Assembly: GCA_902803265.1 (NCBI GenBank)
Contig: CADCPD010000065.1
Coordinates: 1-44,469, forward strand
DNA from: an uncultured bacterium
GTDB lineage: Bacteria > Cyanobacteriota > Vampirovibrionia > Gastranaerophilales > Gastranaerophilaceae
Length of the DNA stretch: 44,469 nucleotides
Reading direction: 5' to 3'
Part shown: positions 26,659-35,379 of the stretch, piece after piece
How the letters are laid out: each line of letters opens with the position of its first letter
Numbering within the stretch: the stretch's first letter is position 1
Program-made: the position numbers and the translations under genes
The notes under the pieces: model-generated
The model's database searches: none
Seen by the model: the letters and a program-made list of their open reading frames with translations, nothing else
What the model was told of the DNA's origin: nothing

Positions 26659-27375
26659 ATGGAATTAAGATATAACAGAATACTGTTAAAAATTAGTGGT
26701 GAAGCACTTATGGGGAAACAGGATTTTGGTATTGATTATGAACCTGTTCAAATGATTGCTAAAGAAATTAAAAACATTCACAATATCGGTGTAGAAGTTG
26801 CTGTTGTTGTGGGTGGCGGTAATATTTTCAGAGGTATGAAAAACAGTACCAAACTTGGAATGGATAGAGCTTCAGGTGATTATATGGGTATGCTTGCAAC
26901 TGTTATGAATGCTCTTGCACTACAATCAGCATTAACTCAAATTAATGTGGACTGCAGAGTTCAGACCGCAATTGACATGAATCAAATAGCAGAACCTTAC
27001 AGAAGATTTAAAGCAATAAGACATTTAGAAAAAAATCGTGTTGTAATATTTGCAGCAGGAACCGGTAACCCATTCTTTACAACTGATACAGCATCAGCAC
27101 TAAGAGCTTCTGAAATTGGTGCTCAGGCAATGCTTATGGCTAAAAACGGTGTAGATGGCGTTTACGATGATGATCCTAATGTTAATCCAAATGCTAAAAA
27201 ATTAGAAAATATTAATTACGATGATATCATTAAAAACGGATTAAAAGTAATGGATACATCAGCTTGTTCTTTGTGTAAAGAAAATAATATTCCTATTATA
27301 GTATTTGATTTTAAAGCTAAAGGAAGCATTGAAAAAATTGTTTACGGTGAAAAAATAGGAACTTATGTAGGTTAA
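26659..27375 (+). CDS. pyrH: UMP kinase
   Basis: Amino-acid-kinase-fold enzyme that phosphorylates UMP to UDP with ATP. Key segments are LLKISGEALMG (ATP site), VVVGGGNIFRG, DRASGDYMGMLATVMNALAL (UMP site) and GTGNPFFTTDTASALRA. The length of 238 aa is typical. AAGGGG lies 5 nt before the ATG, within a possible sequestering hairpin. It is the first gene of the pyrH-frr-cdsA-rnc-rpe run. Confidence 0.96.
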   Translation: MELRYNRILLKISGEALMGKQDFGIDYEPVQMIAKEIKNIHNIGVEVAVVVGGGNIFRGMKNSTKLGMDRASGDYMGMLATVMNALALQSALTQINVDCRVQTAIDMNQIAEPYRRFKAIRHLEKNRVVIFAAGTGNPFFTTDTASALRASEIGAQAMLMAKNGVDGVYDDDPNVNPNAKKLENINYDDIIKNGLKVMDTSACSLCKENNIPIIVFDFKAKGSIEKIVYGEKIGTYVG

Positions 27376-27408
27376 TAATATAGAAAATAATATAAGAAAG
27401 AGGTAAAT

Positions 27409-27969
27409 ATGTCATTAGATGAATTATTTTTAAACGGTGAAGAAAAAATGGAAAAAGCACTTGAACAGTTAAATCGTGAATTTAAGACTGTTAGAACCGG
27501 AAGAGCAAATCCTAATATTTTAGACAGAGTTAATGTTGAATACTATGGAGCGCCTACTCCATTAAGACAAATGGCTCAAGTAACCGTTCAAGATGGCACA
27601 ACTCTTGTTATAGCACCATTTGATAAATCAATTCTTAAAGAAGTTGAAAAAGCATTAACAAAAGCTGAATTAGGTGTTATGCCAAACAATGACGGTATTG
27701 TTATTCGTATGATTTTCCCACCTCTAACTGAAGAAAAAAGAAAAGAAATTACAAAAGACGTTAAAAAATTCGGCGAAGATTCAAAAGTTGCAATAAGAAA
27801 TATCAGACGTGATATGACTGATGCTTTGAAAAAACTTGAAAAATCAGAAAATCTTCCTGAAGATGTTGTTAAAGATAATCAAGATAAAATTCAAAAATTA
27901 ACTGATAAATATACAGGTAAAATTGAATCTATGGTTAGCGAAAAAGAAAAAGAGGTTTTAACCGTATAA
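27409..27969 (+). CDS. frr: Ribosome recycling factor
   Basis: Releases ribosomes from mRNA after termination together with EF-G. Family signatures are LNREFKTVRTGRANPNILDR, VEYYGAPTPL, TLVIAPFDKS, GVMPNNDGIVIRM, PPLTEEKRKE and VAIRNIRRD. The 186-aa length is standard. GAGG lies upstream of the ATG. Its stop overlaps the cdsA start by one base (TAATG), so the genes are coupled. The pyrH-frr pair is one of the most conserved in bacteria. Confidence 0.96.
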   Translation: MSLDELFLNGEEKMEKALEQLNREFKTVRTGRANPNILDRVNVEYYGAPTPLRQMAQVTVQDGTTLVIAPFDKSILKEVEKALTKAELGVMPNNDGIVIRMIFPPLTEEKRKEITKDVKKFGEDSKVAIRNIRRDMTDALKKLEKSENLPEDVVKDNQDKIQKLTDKYTGKIESMVSEKEKEVLTV

Positions 27970-28883
27970 TGGATGAAAAAACAAATCCTAAAAAATCAAT
28001 AGTTCAAAGAGCATTAACAGGTGTAATTTTTGGTTTAATTGCTTTGTTTTGTATTATTTTTGGTGGATTTCCTTTGTTATTACTTTTAATGATTGTAATA
28101 GTTTTAGGTTCAAAAGAATACGTACATATTTTACAACATAAAGGGTTTTATCCAAGTTTGAAAGTTATTTTGGCTTTAAATACTGTAATGGCTGTTTTTG
28201 CATACTTTAATTGTAAATTTTTAATGCCAATGGTATTTACTTTAGGTGTAATAATATCCTTTATGTGGGTATTGTTCAAAGGAAGACAACCATATATTGC
28301 TAATGTCGCAACTACTCTTTTAGGTTTTGTTTATTGTGGCTGGTGCCCATTACAAATGCTTTTTTTGAGAGATTTGGGTACAACCAATAATACATCTTAC
28401 ATGCAAATGATTTTTAAAACTAATATTTTAAGTGCAGGCTTAGGTTACGTTGTCTTTTTACTTTTACTTGTAATAATGACAGATATTGGTTGTTTTTATG
28501 CCGGAAAATTTTTTGGCAAACATAAACTTGCACCTGTTGTAAGTCCTAATAAAACAGTGGAAGGTGCTATTGGAGGTGCTATTTCTGCTGTTATTTTGGG
28601 TATGATTTGCGGTTATTTTATGGGACTACCTTGGTACCATTCTTTTATAATGGGATGTTTGGTTACTGTTTTTGCTCAAATTGGTGATTTGTCGGAATCT
28701 TTACTTAAACGTGATGCAGGAGTTAAAGATTCAGGTGATTTATTACCGGGTCATGGAGGATTTTTAGACAGAACCGACAGTTATATTTTAACTATTCCTG
28801 TTTTATATTATTACTGTTTATATTTTGTTCAATCTAATGATTTATTAAACAATATTATTGCTTTTGTTAAAGGACTATTTTAG
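27969..28883 (+). CDS. cdsA: Phosphatidate cytidylyltransferase
   Basis: Inner-membrane enzyme that makes CDP-diacylglycerol from phosphatidate and CTP, the branch point of phospholipid synthesis. About eight hydrophobic helices are seen. The signature near the C-terminus is GDLSESLLKRDAGVKDSGD followed by LLPGHGGFLDRTDS, with metal-binding acidic residues. SPNKTVEGAIGG is a second conserved motif. The length of 304 aa is slightly above average. In many bacteria uppS lies between frr and cdsA, but it is absent here. Confidence 0.94.
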   Translation: MDEKTNPKKSIVQRALTGVIFGLIALFCIIFGGFPLLLLLMIVIVLGSKEYVHILQHKGFYPSLKVILALNTVMAVFAYFNCKFLMPMVFTLGVIISFMWVLFKGRQPYIANVATTLLGFVYCGWCPLQMLFLRDLGTTNNTSYMQMIFKTNILSAGLGYVVFLLLLVIMTDIGCFYAGKFFGKHKLAPVVSPNKTVEGAIGGAISAVILGMICGYFMGLPWYHSFIMGCLVTVFAQIGDLSESLLKRDAGVKDSGDLLPGHGGFLDRTDSYILTIPVLYYYCLYFVQSNDLLNNIIAFVKGLF

Positions 28884-29581
28884 TGAATATTAAAGATTTA
28901 GAAAAAATTTTTAGTATTGAAATTATTGACGAAGAATTATTTAATAAAGCTTTAACTCATTCTTCATATACAAAAGAAAATTCTCTTGATTCACTTTTAA
29001 ATTATGAAAGATTAGAATTTTTTGGAGATTCTGTTTTAAAATTAGCTGTATCAGAAATTTTAATGAAAAAATTTCCAAAATCAAATGAGGGTGAATTAAC
29101 AAAAATTCGTTCGATAATAGTTTCAGATGCAATGTTATCAAAAGTTGCCATTAATTTAGGATTGCAAGATTTTATAATTTTAGGTAAAAATGCTGAAAAA
29201 TCAGGAGAAAGAAAAAGAAGTTCCATTAATGCTTGTATATTTGAAGCCTTGTTGGGAGCTTTTTATTTAACAGGTAAAAAATCAGAAATCATAGAATTTT
29301 TAGGAAAAGTTTTTGAACCTGAAATTATGGATGTAAAAAATAATTTTGCAAAATATAATGCGAAAGAAATTTTACAGGAATATACTCAATCTAAAACAAA
29401 AGAATTACCTGAATATCACTTAATAAGAGAATTTGGACCTCAGCATGAGCCAAGTTTTGAAATAGAAGTTATTTATAAAGGTGAAGTTTTGGCTTGTATG
29501 ATTGGAAAATCAAAAAAAGATGCAGAACAAAAATGTGCTTATGAAGCATGTAAAAAATTAGGAGTAATTAAAGATGAATGA
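28883..29581 (+). CDS. rnc: Ribonuclease III
   Basis: Double-strand-specific endoribonuclease for rRNA and mRNA processing. The signature ERLEFFGDSVLKLAV (residues 42-56) holds catalytic Glu/Asp residues. A second acidic site is in ACIFEALLGAFYL (about 115-127). The C-terminal dsRNA-binding domain covers about residues 155-228 (AKEILQEYTQSK, GKSKKDAEQKCAYEA). It starts with GTG sharing the last base of the cdsA stop (TAGTG). The 232-aa length is normal. Its 3' end overlaps rpe by 8 nt. Confidence 0.95.
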   Translation: MNIKDLEKIFSIEIIDEELFNKALTHSSYTKENSLDSLLNYERLEFFGDSVLKLAVSEILMKKFPKSNEGELTKIRSIIVSDAMLSKVAINLGLQDFIILGKNAEKSGERKRSSINACIFEALLGAFYLTGKKSEIIEFLGKVFEPEIMDVKNNFAKYNAKEILQEYTQSKTKELPEYHLIREFGPQHEPSFEIEVIYKGEVLACMIGKSKKDAEQKCAYEACKKLGVIKDE

Positions 29582-30224
29582 AGATGAAAAAATAATAATT
29601 TCGCCGTCAATATTATCAGCTGATTTTACTGAATTAGGCAGAGACGTAAAAGCTGTTGAAGATGCCGGTGCTGATTGGATTCACGTAGATGTTATGGACG
29701 GACATTTTGTACCAAATATTTCTATTGGTGTTCCCGTTGTTAAATCTTTAAAAAAAGTTGCAAGAGTACCTTTAGATGTTCATTTAATGATTGAAAATCC
29801 TGAAAAATATATCGGTGCATTTGCAAAAGCGGGTGCTGATATTATTACTTTTCACTACGAAGCAGCTCAAGACAAAATTGAATCTGTTATAAGCTTAATT
29901 CGTTCATTTAATATTAAAGTTGGTATTTCTATTAAGCCTAAAACAAATCAAGAGGTTTTATTTCCATATCTTGATAAAATTGATATGGTACTTGTTATGA
30001 CAGTAGAACCGGGATTTGGCGGACAAGAATTTATGGGATATTGTGCTCAAAAAATCCCTTATATCAGAGGAAAAGCTCCTGAAAATTTAATTGTTCAAGT
30101 TGATGGCGGTATCAATGAAAAAACTGCAAATATCTGCAAAAGTTTAGGTGCAAATTCATTAGTTGCAGGCAGTTACATTTACGGAAGTGATAATATAAAA
30201 GCTGCAATTGAAAGTTTGAGATAA
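29574..30224 (+). CDS. rpe: Ribulose-phosphate 3-epimerase
   Basis: TIM-barrel enzyme interconverting ribulose 5-phosphate and xylulose 5-phosphate in the pentose phosphate pathway. Motifs: SPSILSADF (S12), WIHVDVMDGHFVPN (metal ligands H37 and D39), LDVHLMIENP, VEPGFGGQEF and VQVDGGIN. The length of 216 aa is typical. It is the last gene of the operon and is followed by a strong terminator. Its ATG lies inside the end of rnc, so the two are translated in a coupled fashion. Confidence 0.96.
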   Translation: MNEDEKIIISPSILSADFTELGRDVKAVEDAGADWIHVDVMDGHFVPNISIGVPVVKSLKKVARVPLDVHLMIENPEKYIGAFAKAGADIITFHYEAAQDKIESVISLIRSFNIKVGISIKPKTNQEVLFPYLDKIDMVLVMTVEPGFGGQEFMGYCAQKIPYIRGKAPENLIVQVDGGINEKTANICKSLGANSLVAGSYIYGSDNIKAAIESLR

Positions 30225-30241
30225 TTTTAGCAAAGTAAAAG

Positions 30242-30271
30242 AGCCGTTCAGTAAAACTGAACGGCTTTTTT
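30242..30271 (+). terminator. Rho-independent terminator after rpe
   Basis: AGCCGTTCAGT (30242-30252), loop AAA and ACTGAACGGCT (30256-30266) form an 11-bp perfect stem ending in a T-tract. On the other strand the stem is followed by CTTTTAC, so it may also serve the convergent 198-aa gene. Its lower stem matches the terminator at 31101-31129. Confidence 0.92.
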
Positions 30272-30290
30272 GTTTCTATATTTCTAATGA

Positions 30291-30887
30291 TTAATAATGA
30301 CCACCTTCTGATTTAAAAATACCTTCACCTTTATAATGTTTATGTCTTCCAGAAGAAAATGATGATTCATCTCCCGCTACATCAGCGACATCAGATTCAC
30401 CAAGTTTGTAAGTATTATTTCCGTGTTCCCAATCTGTACCACCGAAAAGACTTCCCGTATGAGATGTGTGTTCAAAAACTATATCTTGATTTCCATCTTT
30501 TTGTGATAAATCTACTTCTGAATTTGTGCATCCGTTCAAATAATAACAATCTTCATTTTCAGTACCTGTTATTTTTGCACCTGTCATACGGTTAAAACTT
30601 GTTACTTTTACAGAAGTGTCTTCAACTTTGTCTAAACTAATATGAGGTCCCACGTTTCCTGTCATAGGATTAAATCCAACATGAGCACCAGGTTCATAGT
30701 GAGCAGAATTACTTTGAGATACAGAAGATTTATTATTTTCTGATTGATTTGGAAATTCTACATGAGTACCATCTTTTAAAAATACACTGTTAATTTTTTT
30801 ACCGTCTTTTACTATAACTTCTGATGATTTTACATCTGCTTTATTAAATTTGACTCCGCCAATTTTTATTGTGTTTCCGTCCGCCAT
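30291..30887 (-). CDS. Hypothetical protein of 198 aa, Gly/His/Ser-rich
   Basis: Not recognised. The N-terminal 48 residues look like a compact beta module (NTIKIGGVKFNKADVKSSEV, VFLKDGTHVEFP). The middle is low-complexity (Ser/Asn, then HVGFNPMTGNVGPH). The C-terminus is polar and rich in Gly, His and Ser (SSFSSGRHKHYKGEG). Two cysteines occur as CYYLNGC. No signal peptide or membrane helix is visible. An AAAGGAG SD lies before the ATG. The gene is monocistronic, between two terminators with the same core stem, and its upstream region carries a short tandem repeat. Confidence 0.72.
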   Translation of the reverse strand: MADGNTIKIGGVKFNKADVKSSEVIVKDGKKINSVFLKDGTHVEFPNQSENNKSSVSQSNSAHYEPGAHVGFNPMTGNVGPHISLDKVEDTSVKVTSFNRMTGAKITGTENEDCYYLNGCTNSEVDLSQKDGNQDIVFEHTSHTGSLFGGTDWEHGNNTYKLGESDVADVAGDESSFSSGRHKHYKGEGIFKSEGGHY

Positions 30888-30980
30888 TTTAACTCCTTTC
30901 TTTAACCTTACTACACATATAGTTCATGTAAGTAAATTAAAAGTACAAAATTGCCAAAACGCAGTCATATCCCATCACAT

Positions 30981-31000
30981 CATATCATATCATATCATAT
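30981..31000. repeat. Tandem pentanucleotide repeat (CATAT)4
   Basis: Four perfect CATAT units, flanked by further CAT-rich sequence on the left (CCCATCACAT). It lies about 95 bp upstream of the 198-aa gene start, in a 253-bp gap that otherwise holds AT-rich sequence and the ileS terminator. The position would allow slippage to alter promoter spacing or upstream binding, but no promoter was confirmed. Confidence 0.8.
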
Positions 31001-31100
31001 AAAGGATTATAGTTGAGTTTCAGCTATTTTAAAATTAGGTTTACAAAAATTAATATTAATATATTCTTACGTTAAGTATAAAATTAAATCTGATATTTAA

Positions 31101-31129
31101 AAGCCGTTCATTTTCAGAACGGCTTTTTT
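31101..31129. terminator. Bidirectional terminator at the ileS 3' end
   Basis: AAGCCGTTC (31101-31109) and GAACGGCTT (31117-31125) enclose a 7-nt loop. T6 follows on the plus strand and TTTT on the minus strand. The functional client is probably ileS, which ends at 31141 on the minus strand. Confidence 0.75.
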
Positions 31130-31140
31130 ACTTTAAAATA

Positions 31141-33954
31141 TTATTCACTTATAGCATCTTGGCAATGTTTGCAAATACCGTTTTCATTAAGGTCTTGATA
31201 TTTCCAGCATCTTGCACATTTTTCGCCTTTTGCTTTTGTTACCCATACTGTTGTATCGTTTTCTGTATATTCATTCAAAACATCAGCGGGTTTTTCTTTA
31301 ACAACATAGGCTTGAGATGTTATGTACAAATCGCAAAGATCATTTTCATTTGCTTTTAAAAGTTCGTTATCCGAAGATTTAACATAAACTGCAACTTCTA
31401 ATGAACTTCCCACTTTTTTATCTGCTCTTAATGGTTCTATTGCCTTTGTTACTATTTCTCTTGTTTTTAAGAGTTTAGCAAAATCTTCTTCCAGTTTTTC
31501 GTTATTCCATTTTTCATTTTCTTTTACCCAGTCAGATAGAAGAATAGATTTTAGACCTTGTCTTTGACATTCCGGAATGTTTTGCCAGATATCTTCTGCT
31601 TGGTGAGGCATTACCGGCGCTAAAACTCTTACCAAAGCATGCATTGTTTCATACAATACTGTTTGACAAGCTCTTCTTGATAATGATTTTTTACCACTTG
31701 TATAAAGTCTGTCTTTTACAATATCAAGATAGAATGATGATAAATCCACAGCCGCAAAGTTTTGTAAGCATTGGAAGTATTTATAGAATTCATAGCTTTC
31801 AAATGCTTCTGTTACTTCAACAATTAACTTATTTAATTTTGATAGAGCAAATTTATCAATATTTTTTAAATCTTCATAAGATACATAATCCTTTTCAGGG
31901 TCAAAATCAAACAAATTACCAAGTAAAAATCTTGCTGTATTTCTTGTTTTTCTGAAAATTTCAGATAATTGCTTGATTATATTATCACCAATTTTAATAT
32001 CGTTTCTGTAATCTACAGATGCTGCCCAAAGTCTTAGTATATCAGCACCGTAATTTTTAATAATATCATCAGGTCTTATGTAATTACCCAAAGATTTTGA
32101 CATTTTTCTGCCGTCTTCACCAAATACAAATCCGTGAGTTAAAACTTGTTTATATGGCGAAATACCTTGTGTTGCAATTGAAGTTAATAACGAAGACTGG
32201 AACCATCCTCTGTGTTGATCTGAACCTTCTAAATACATATCTACAGGTGTGTGGTTAAGTTCTTCATGTCTTTTTTCTACAACTGCTCTCCAAGATACTC
32301 CTGAATCAAACCATACGTCCATAATGTCGTTTTCTTTTCTGAAATGTTGTTTTCCGCATTTTGGACATACAAAATTTTCCGGTAAAAGTTCTTTTTCAGA
32401 ATATTTTACCCAAGCGTCAGAAGATTCTTTTTCAAATAATTTTGCAACATGTTCAATTGTTTCATCTGTTACAATAACTTCACCACAATCTTCACAATAG
32501 AATACAGGAATAGGAACACCCCAAGCACGTTGTCTTGAAATACACCAGTCAGTTCTACCTTCTACCATGTTTGAAATTCTTGCTTCACCTGATGCAGGAA
32601 TAAATTTAACTTTTTTAATTTCTTCCAAAGCTTTATCTCTGAATTTATCAACTTTTACAAACCATTGAGGAGTTGCTCTGTAAATTACAGGTTTTTTACA
32701 TCTCCAGCAATGAGGATAACTGTGTTGTAAGTCAGCTTTCTTTAATAAAGCACCAACATTTTCTAATTTTTCTATTACAATATCATTTCCTTTATAATAA
32801 GGAATTCCTTCTAAATCACCGGCTTCAGATGTCCATACACCTTTTGAATCAAGAGGTGAATAAACACCGATTTTATATTTGCAGCAAACTTCATAGTCTT
32901 CCAAACCATGTCCGGGAGCTGTATGAACAGAACCTGTACCTGCGTCAAGTGTTACGTGTTCACCGCATAATATAGGTGATTTTCTTTCGTACAAAGGATG
33001 AACAGGTGTTAGATTTTCTAAATCTTCACCTTTACAAGTTCCTAAAACTGTAATATCTGATTTTTCCCATTCAACATCTTTTAAGAAATTATCCAATAAT
33101 CCTGTTGCAGCGTAATAAACATCATTTTTGTATTCAAAGAATGTATATTCAAATCTTGGATGAACGCTTATTGCCAAGTTTGACGGAATTGTCCATGGAG
33201 TTGTTGTCCAAATTATTGAATAAATATCTTTGCCGACATTTAAAAATTCAAATTTTTCTTTTAATTTATTTGTACTTTCATCATCAAACTTAAATCTTAC
33301 ATAGATTGAAGTTGATGTATGGTCTGCATATTCAACTTCTGCTTCTGCAAGTGCAGTTTCACAAGATGCACACCAATATACAGGTTTTAAACCCTTTTCA
33401 ATGTATCCTTTTTTGTACATTTCACCAAAAACTCTTACCTGTTCAGCTTCATATTCACCGTCTATTGTTAAATAAGGGTTTTCCCAGTTACCTAAAACGC
33501 CTAATCTTTTAAATTCAGATTCTTGTCCTTTTAAACTTTTATGAGCATATTCTCTGCATTTTGCTCTTAATTCTGCAGGAGTTACGGCGTTTCTTCCGCC
33601 TTCTATATTTTTTACAACCTTGTTTTCAATAGGCAAACCATGTCCGTCATACCCCGGTACATACGGTGCATAATAACCTCTTTGAGATTTATATTTAATA
33701 AGAATATCTTTTAAAATTTTGTTTAATGCTGTTCCTACGTGAATTTTTTCTGAACTCAAATACGGAGGTCCATCGTGTAAAATAAAACTGTTGGTTTTAT
33801 CTCTGTTTGAAATTATTTCATCATAGATATTATTTTCTTCCCAAAATTTTTGAATTTCGGGTTCTCTGTTTACTGCATTTGCTCTCATTTGTAACGTTGT
33901 TTGAGGCAAATTAAGCGTATCTTTATATTCAGGTTTTTTATTTTCTTCAGCCAT
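31141..33954 (-). CDS. ileS: Isoleucyl-tRNA synthetase
   Basis: Class I synthetase that charges tRNA-Ile and edits valine. The opening HDGPPY and the following LNKILKD place the active site. KMSKS is intact (GRKMSKSLGN), as are the IleRS core DVWFDSGVSWRAV and the editing-domain segment TTPWTIPSNLA. The C-terminal zinc finger is CARCWKY followed by CKHC. The 937-aa length is normal. The HIGH motif is unusual: residues 72-75 read HVGT, and the preceding loop is LSSEK instead of the common ANGx. The signature is otherwise complete, so the enzyme should be functional. GAGGA lies before the ATG. The gene is monocistronic and flanked by a terminator. Confidence 0.95.
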   Translation of the reverse strand: MAEENKKPEYKDTLNLPQTTLQMRANAVNREPEIQKFWEENNIYDEIISNRDKTNSFILHDGPPYLSSEKIHVGTALNKILKDILIKYKSQRGYYAPYVPGYDGHGLPIENKVVKNIEGGRNAVTPAELRAKCREYAHKSLKGQESEFKRLGVLGNWENPYLTIDGEYEAEQVRVFGEMYKKGYIEKGLKPVYWCASCETALAEAEVEYADHTSTSIYVRFKFDDESTNKLKEKFEFLNVGKDIYSIIWTTTPWTIPSNLAISVHPRFEYTFFEYKNDVYYAATGLLDNFLKDVEWEKSDITVLGTCKGEDLENLTPVHPLYERKSPILCGEHVTLDAGTGSVHTAPGHGLEDYEVCCKYKIGVYSPLDSKGVWTSEAGDLEGIPYYKGNDIVIEKLENVGALLKKADLQHSYPHCWRCKKPVIYRATPQWFVKVDKFRDKALEEIKKVKFIPASGEARISNMVEGRTDWCISRQRAWGVPIPVFYCEDCGEVIVTDETIEHVAKLFEKESSDAWVKYSEKELLPENFVCPKCGKQHFRKENDIMDVWFDSGVSWRAVVEKRHEELNHTPVDMYLEGSDQHRGWFQSSLLTSIATQGISPYKQVLTHGFVFGEDGRKMSKSLGNYIRPDDIIKNYGADILRLWAASVDYRNDIKIGDNIIKQLSEIFRKTRNTARFLLGNLFDFDPEKDYVSYEDLKNIDKFALSKLNKLIVEVTEAFESYEFYKYFQCLQNFAAVDLSSFYLDIVKDRLYTSGKKSLSRRACQTVLYETMHALVRVLAPVMPHQAEDIWQNIPECQRQGLKSILLSDWVKENEKWNNEKLEEDFAKLLKTREIVTKAIEPLRADKKVGSSLEVAVYVKSSDNELLKANENDLCDLYITSQAYVVKEKPADVLNEYTENDTTVWVTKAKGEKCARCWKYQDLNENGICKHCQDAISE

Positions 33955-33988
33955 TTTTATTCCTCTATACTTTTTTACTTATTAAATA

Positions 33989-35290
33989 CTAAACTTTTAC
34001 AGCTTTTTTACTAGCTTTAAATCTTGCTATTAAAGCCTTTCTTCTTGAACTTCTTGAAATATAATGCTGCATTTTATTATCATCGAATTGACCTTCCCAA
34101 CGAGCAATAACGGTTGTTGCAATGCAGTTTCCGATTAAGTTAATAGTTGTTCTGCCCATATCAAGAATGTGGTCTATACCAAGTAAAATTGCAACACCGA
34201 TTACAGGATAATTGAATGTAGTTAAAGTACCTGCAAGAACAATTAAAGATACTCTAGGAACACCTGCAATACCCTTACTTGCAAACATTAATGCAACCAT
34301 CATAACCAATTGTTGTTCCAAATTAAGATTTATTCCTACAATTTGTGTTGAAAATAATACAGCCATTGCAAGGTGTAACGTTGAACCATCAAGATTGAAT
34401 GTATAACCTGTCGGCATTACGAATGATACTATATTTCTCGGAACACCAAATTTTTCCAATATTTCCATTGATTTAGGTAAAGCAGCTTCCGAACTTGTTG
34501 TTGAAAATGCAAGTAATATTTGGTCTTTTAATGCTGCCATAAGTTTCCAGAACGGAATTCTTGCAATTAAGCAAACACCATACAAAACAACAAATACAAA
34601 TATTGCCAAAGCTCCGTACAGGCAGAATATAACTTTAGCATAATTTTTCAGCACACTTATACCATTTAAACCTACCGTTGAAGCGATTGCACCAAAAATA
34701 CCTATCGGTGCAAAATACATTACATATTCCGTAAATTTAAACATTACTTTTGCAGTGGAATTTAAAACATCCAAAACAGGTTTTGCCATTTTTCCGACAC
34801 CGCATATTGCAACTGCAAAGAATATTGAGAAGATTACTATTTGTAATAAGTTACCGTCTGCCATTGATTTAATTACACTTGTAGGAAACATTCCGACAAA
34901 CATATCACTCAATGAATTATGAGGATTGATAGTTGCCATATGTTCTACGGCTTTCATTTCCTGACTTAAATCTCCGGATGTATCAAAGCCTGCTCCCGGT
35001 TGAATCCAGTTACCCATAAATAATCCGATACAAAGAGCAAGTGTTGTTACTATTTCAAAATAAATTATTGTTTTTAAACCAATTTTACCCAATGACTTTA
35101 TATCACCATGTCCTGCAATACCAACAACAAGCGTTGAAAATAACAACGGTGCTATAATCATTTTTACCATGTTAAGGAAAATTTTTGATAAAGGACTCAA
35201 TTTAACAGAAAAATCCGGAAATAACCAACCTACAATAACACCCAGAACAAGTGCTAAAAATATTGCAATTGTAAGTTTAGAATTCTTCAC
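33989..35290 (-). CDS. gltP: Dicarboxylate/amino acid:cation symporter (GltP/DctA family)
   Basis: Secondary transporter that takes up glutamate, aspartate or C4-dicarboxylates with protons or sodium. It has about eight helices plus two re-entrant loops. The Ser-rich hairpin loop 1 is AFSTTSSEAALPKSM. The TM7 motif is GYTFNLDGSTLHLA (NMDGT in most members), and TM8 carries GRTTINLIGNCIATTVIARWEG. The length of 433 aa is standard. Glutamate versus dicarboxylate cannot be decided. The start is GTG 35290, with an AAGGAAAGGAAG purine tract about 10 nt upstream. The start codon forms part of a 9-bp inverted repeat. Confidence 0.92.
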   Translation of the reverse strand: MKNSKLTIAIFLALVLGVIVGWLFPDFSVKLSPLSKIFLNMVKMIIAPLLFSTLVVGIAGHGDIKSLGKIGLKTIIYFEIVTTLALCIGLFMGNWIQPGAGFDTSGDLSQEMKAVEHMATINPHNSLSDMFVGMFPTSVIKSMADGNLLQIVIFSIFFAVAICGVGKMAKPVLDVLNSTAKVMFKFTEYVMYFAPIGIFGAIASTVGLNGISVLKNYAKVIFCLYGALAIFVFVVLYGVCLIARIPFWKLMAALKDQILLAFSTTSSEAALPKSMEILEKFGVPRNIVSFVMPTGYTFNLDGSTLHLAMAVLFSTQIVGINLNLEQQLVMMVALMFASKGIAGVPRVSLIVLAGTLTTFNYPVIGVAILLGIDHILDMGRTTINLIGNCIATTVIARWEGQFDDNKMQHYISRSSRRKALIARFKASKKAVKV

Positions 35291-35337
35291 TATGTTCTTA
35301 CTTCCTTTCCTTTTGTAATTATATTACAAACATAGTG
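35288..35337 (-). promoter_or_regulatory. Nested inverted repeats over the symporter start codon
   Basis: CACTATGTT (35288-35296) and AACATAGTG (35329-35337) are perfect 9-bp inverted repeats. One arm contains the GTG start codon. Inside lies a perfect palindrome TTTGTAAT-TAT-ATTACAAA (35312-35330), and the SD tract is between the two. The mRNA leader could fold with the start codon paired, or the palindrome could bind a repressor. A TATAAT on the minus strand lies within the palindrome. Confidence 0.6.
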
Positions 35338-35379
35338 GAGTTCATAAATTTCTTGATATTTTTTTTATACGATTGTAAA

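Noticed and set aside
30974..31000. CRISPR-like or regulatory array
   Set aside because: The unit is 5 bp with no spacers, so it is a simple tandem repeat.
31159..33512. Several plus-strand ORFs opposite ileS
   Set aside because: Compositionally biased, without SDs, and entirely within the coding frame of a well-conserved synthetase.
33955..33988. T-box leader before ileS
   Set aside because: The gap to the upstream gene is only 34 nt and has no T-box or specifier loop.
35312..35330. NtcA site (GTA-N8-TAC) in the symporter promoter
   Set aside because: The GTA and TAC are 7 nt apart, and the symmetric sequence extends well beyond an NtcA half-site.
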